DNA of 15,089 bases from DATGQT01 sp033720695 (GTDB lineage: Bacteria > Bacteroidota > Rhodothermia > Rhodothermales > Rubricoccaceae): contig JAWWCA010000074.1 in the NCBI GenBank assembly GCA_033720695.1, forward strand, positions 1 through 15,089, read 5' to 3'. The position numbers and the translations under genes were made by a program. Below are positions 14,834 through 15,089 of this stretch, one piece after another. The notes under the pieces are model-generated. The model was not told the DNA's origin. It worked only from the letters and a program-made list of their open reading frames with translations, and did no database searches. Position 1 is the first letter of the stretch, and the number at the start of each line of letters is the position of its first letter.

Positions 14834-15089
14834 CTACTTCGTGAACGGATCGGGGCTGGCCTCGCCTGAGCCGGCAGGCACCAGGCGCAGCTCGTAGGGA
14901 CCGGTCTCGTCGACCGCGTAGCTGGTGACGAGGACGCGGTACATCCCATCGGCCGTGAGGGTGTGCTCGATCCGGGCCCGGTCGCGGGCCCCCTCCCAGT
15001 CGTCGTTGTCGAGCTGGTCCTCGCCCGGCATCTGGAGGATGAGGTACGGGTCGAACGCGGAGGAGCGGAGGTCCACCGAGACCCCCTCC
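14834..15089 (-). CDS. C-terminal end of a PPC-domain protein (5' end outside window)
   Basis: The frame is open from the window edge to TAG at 14836-14834. The visible 84 or so residues are most of one PPC domain (SSAFDPYLILQMPG, NDDWEGARDRARIEH, VLVTSYAVDETGPYELRLVP) and a short tail (ASPDPFTK). Here the PPC domain is at the very C-terminus, unlike the two downstream proteins, where PPC domains precede the caspase domain. The missing part could be a protease of another class, an N-terminal caspase, more PPC repeats, or the protein may be a truncated paralogue. It is closest in sequence to PPC domain 2 of the adjacent 524-residue peptidase and is the first visible gene of the probable operon. 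Confidence 0.8.
   Translation of the reverse strand, partial: EGVSVDLRSSAFDPYLILQMPGEDQLDNDDWEGARDRARIEHTLTADGMYRVLVTSYAVDETGPYELRLVPAGSGEASPDPFTK

Noticed and set aside
14834..15089. Treating GTG at 15076 as the start of a short complete PPC protein
   Set aside because: The PPC domain would lose its first strands, and the frame stays open upstream to the window edge, so a 5'-partial gene is more likely.

Overview
The window is about 70% G+C with strong G/C third-position bias. It carries a Por-type (type IX) secretion C-terminal sorting domain, lipoprotein-type signal peptides, almost no Shine-Dalgarno sequences, and candidate promoters of the Bacteroidota -33/-7 type. Together these point to a high-GC member of the Rhodothermota/Bacteroidota, for example a Rubricoccaceae-like marine bacterium. 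This is inference from gene content; no species can be named.

Left part (1-3435, + strand): the 3' end of an unrecognised Pro-rich protein overlaps by 8 nt a BadF/BadG-type sugar kinase resembling N-acetylglucosamine kinases. Then come a one-helix membrane protein, a strong intrinsic terminator and a HerA/DUF87 hexameric ATPase without a visible NurA partner.

Middle (3456-10250, + strand): a T9SS-sorted surface protein whose N-terminal half lies on strikingly AT-rich DNA; a small PKD-like lipoprotein; a 1014-residue lipoprotein that fuses a NagZ-type GH3 beta-N-acetylglucosaminidase to a serine beta-lactamase-fold domain; a YhbS-like acetyltransferase 4 nt further on; another lipoprotein; and an FmdB-like protein that has lost every zinc-ribbon cysteine. 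The GH3 fusion and the GlcNAc-kinase-like protein would fit cell-wall or chitin amino-sugar salvage.

Right part (10258-15089, - strand): reading leftward, the C-terminal end of a PPC-domain protein, a secreted caspase-like peptidase with two PPC domains, and a caspase-like lipoprotein with four PPC domains, separated by 12 and 6 nt and so probably one operon. Beyond a 128-nt gap lie a PspB-like membrane/coiled-coil protein and a small basic protein joined by a TGATG overlap. The tandem exported PPC-caspase cluster, with seven PPC copies in view, is the most unusual region.

No RNA genes, CRISPR arrays, insertion sequences or gene-free stretches over 300 bases were found.
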